Assembly (NCBI RefSeq): GCF_000373645.1
Contig: NZ_KB892028.1
Coordinates: forward strand, 1 to 46,762
Direction: 5' to 3'
Source: Streptomyces sp. ATexAB-D23
GTDB lineage: Bacteria > Actinomycetota > Actinomycetes > Streptomycetales > Streptomycetaceae
DNA: 46,762 nt
Shown in pieces: positions 46,738 through 46,762 of the stretch (position 1 is the first letter of the stretch; each line of letters begins with the position of its first letter). The notes below the pieces were generated by a model, which saw only the letters and a list, made by a program, of their open reading frames with translations, was not told where the DNA came from and searched no databases. A program made the translations under genes and the position numbers.

Positions 46738-46762
46738 AGCCCGTCCGGCGATTGAGGACGGA
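46738..46762 (-). repeat. Dispersed intergenic repeat, copy 8 (inverted, at window edge)
   Basis: Inverted unit reading AGCCCGTCCGGCGATTGAGG, cut by the window end. Its orientation is opposite to copies 6 and 7, so pairing into a stem is possible. Confidence 0.8.

Larger units (their letters stand above)
46345..46762. other. Repeat-rich right end without a supported gene
   Basis: A 418-bp stretch with three dispersed repeat copies. A 58-bp direct duplication (46402-46459 and 46477-46534, offset 75 bp) carries two of them. No ORF has Streptomyces codon use. Confidence 0.6.

Overview
The window is chromosomal DNA from a high-GC actinomycete, almost certainly a Streptomyces. The evidence is the G/C-saturated third codon positions, frequent GTG starts, several families found mainly in actinomycetes (DUF397, DUF2530, DUF2771, DUF3027, XRE/DUF5753), the futalosine menaquinone genes mqnB and mqnD, and eight copies of a dispersed repeat with the core TCAAACGCCGGACGGGCT or its variants. 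I see no tRNA, rRNA, integrase, intact IS element or CRISPR array.

The left part (1-6.7 kb) looks accessory. It opens with the C-terminal end of an RHS polymorphic toxin. Two small, lower-GC, two-helix membrane ORFs follow; the first is the best candidate immunity gene. A gene-free stretch with nested complementary segments comes next. Then there is a minus-strand block: a XRE-cupin regulator translationally coupled to an unknown protein, a TetR-like regulator, a winged-helix protein of replication-initiator type and a small unknown protein. A XRE/DUF5753 regulator and its DUF397 partner face away from this block behind three helically phased TGTGCACT boxes.

The middle (6.8-28.8 kb) carries many single genes and two-to-three-gene modules, each with its own regulator: a CatA-type acetyltransferase, an FG-GAP secreted protein, a duplicated-domain lipoprotein, an aldo/keto reductase with a divergent PLD-like/HTH regulator, VOC proteins, a TetR with a lipoprotein, a TetR/DUF4166/SRPBCC operon, prolyl aminopeptidase, a second aldo/keto reductase, a Tat-exported M23 peptidase, MarR plus an MFS exporter, and an AzgA-type purine permease. 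Clear palindromic operators sit in several of the intergenic regions. Perfect hairpins mark most convergent gene ends.

The right part (28.9-46.8 kb) looks like conserved Streptomyces core: DUF2530, a CtpE-type P-type ATPase, a large sacsin/Hsp90-like ATP-binding protein, DUF3027, an MFS protein, a DUF2771 lipoprotein, mqnB-mqnD, a cold-shock protein, a HAD phosphatase, a HAAS-type membrane protein and a large helicase-associated/WYL protein. All dispersed repeats fall in the gaps of this part.

The most interesting items are the RHS tail with its small membrane partners, the 10/20-bp phased TGTGCACT array overlapping a start codon, the twin 22-bp palindromes 21 bp apart, the eight 10-bp repeats ahead of the prolyl aminopeptidase, and the hairpin leader of the M23 peptidase. 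All functional calls come from reading the sequence only; no database search was run.
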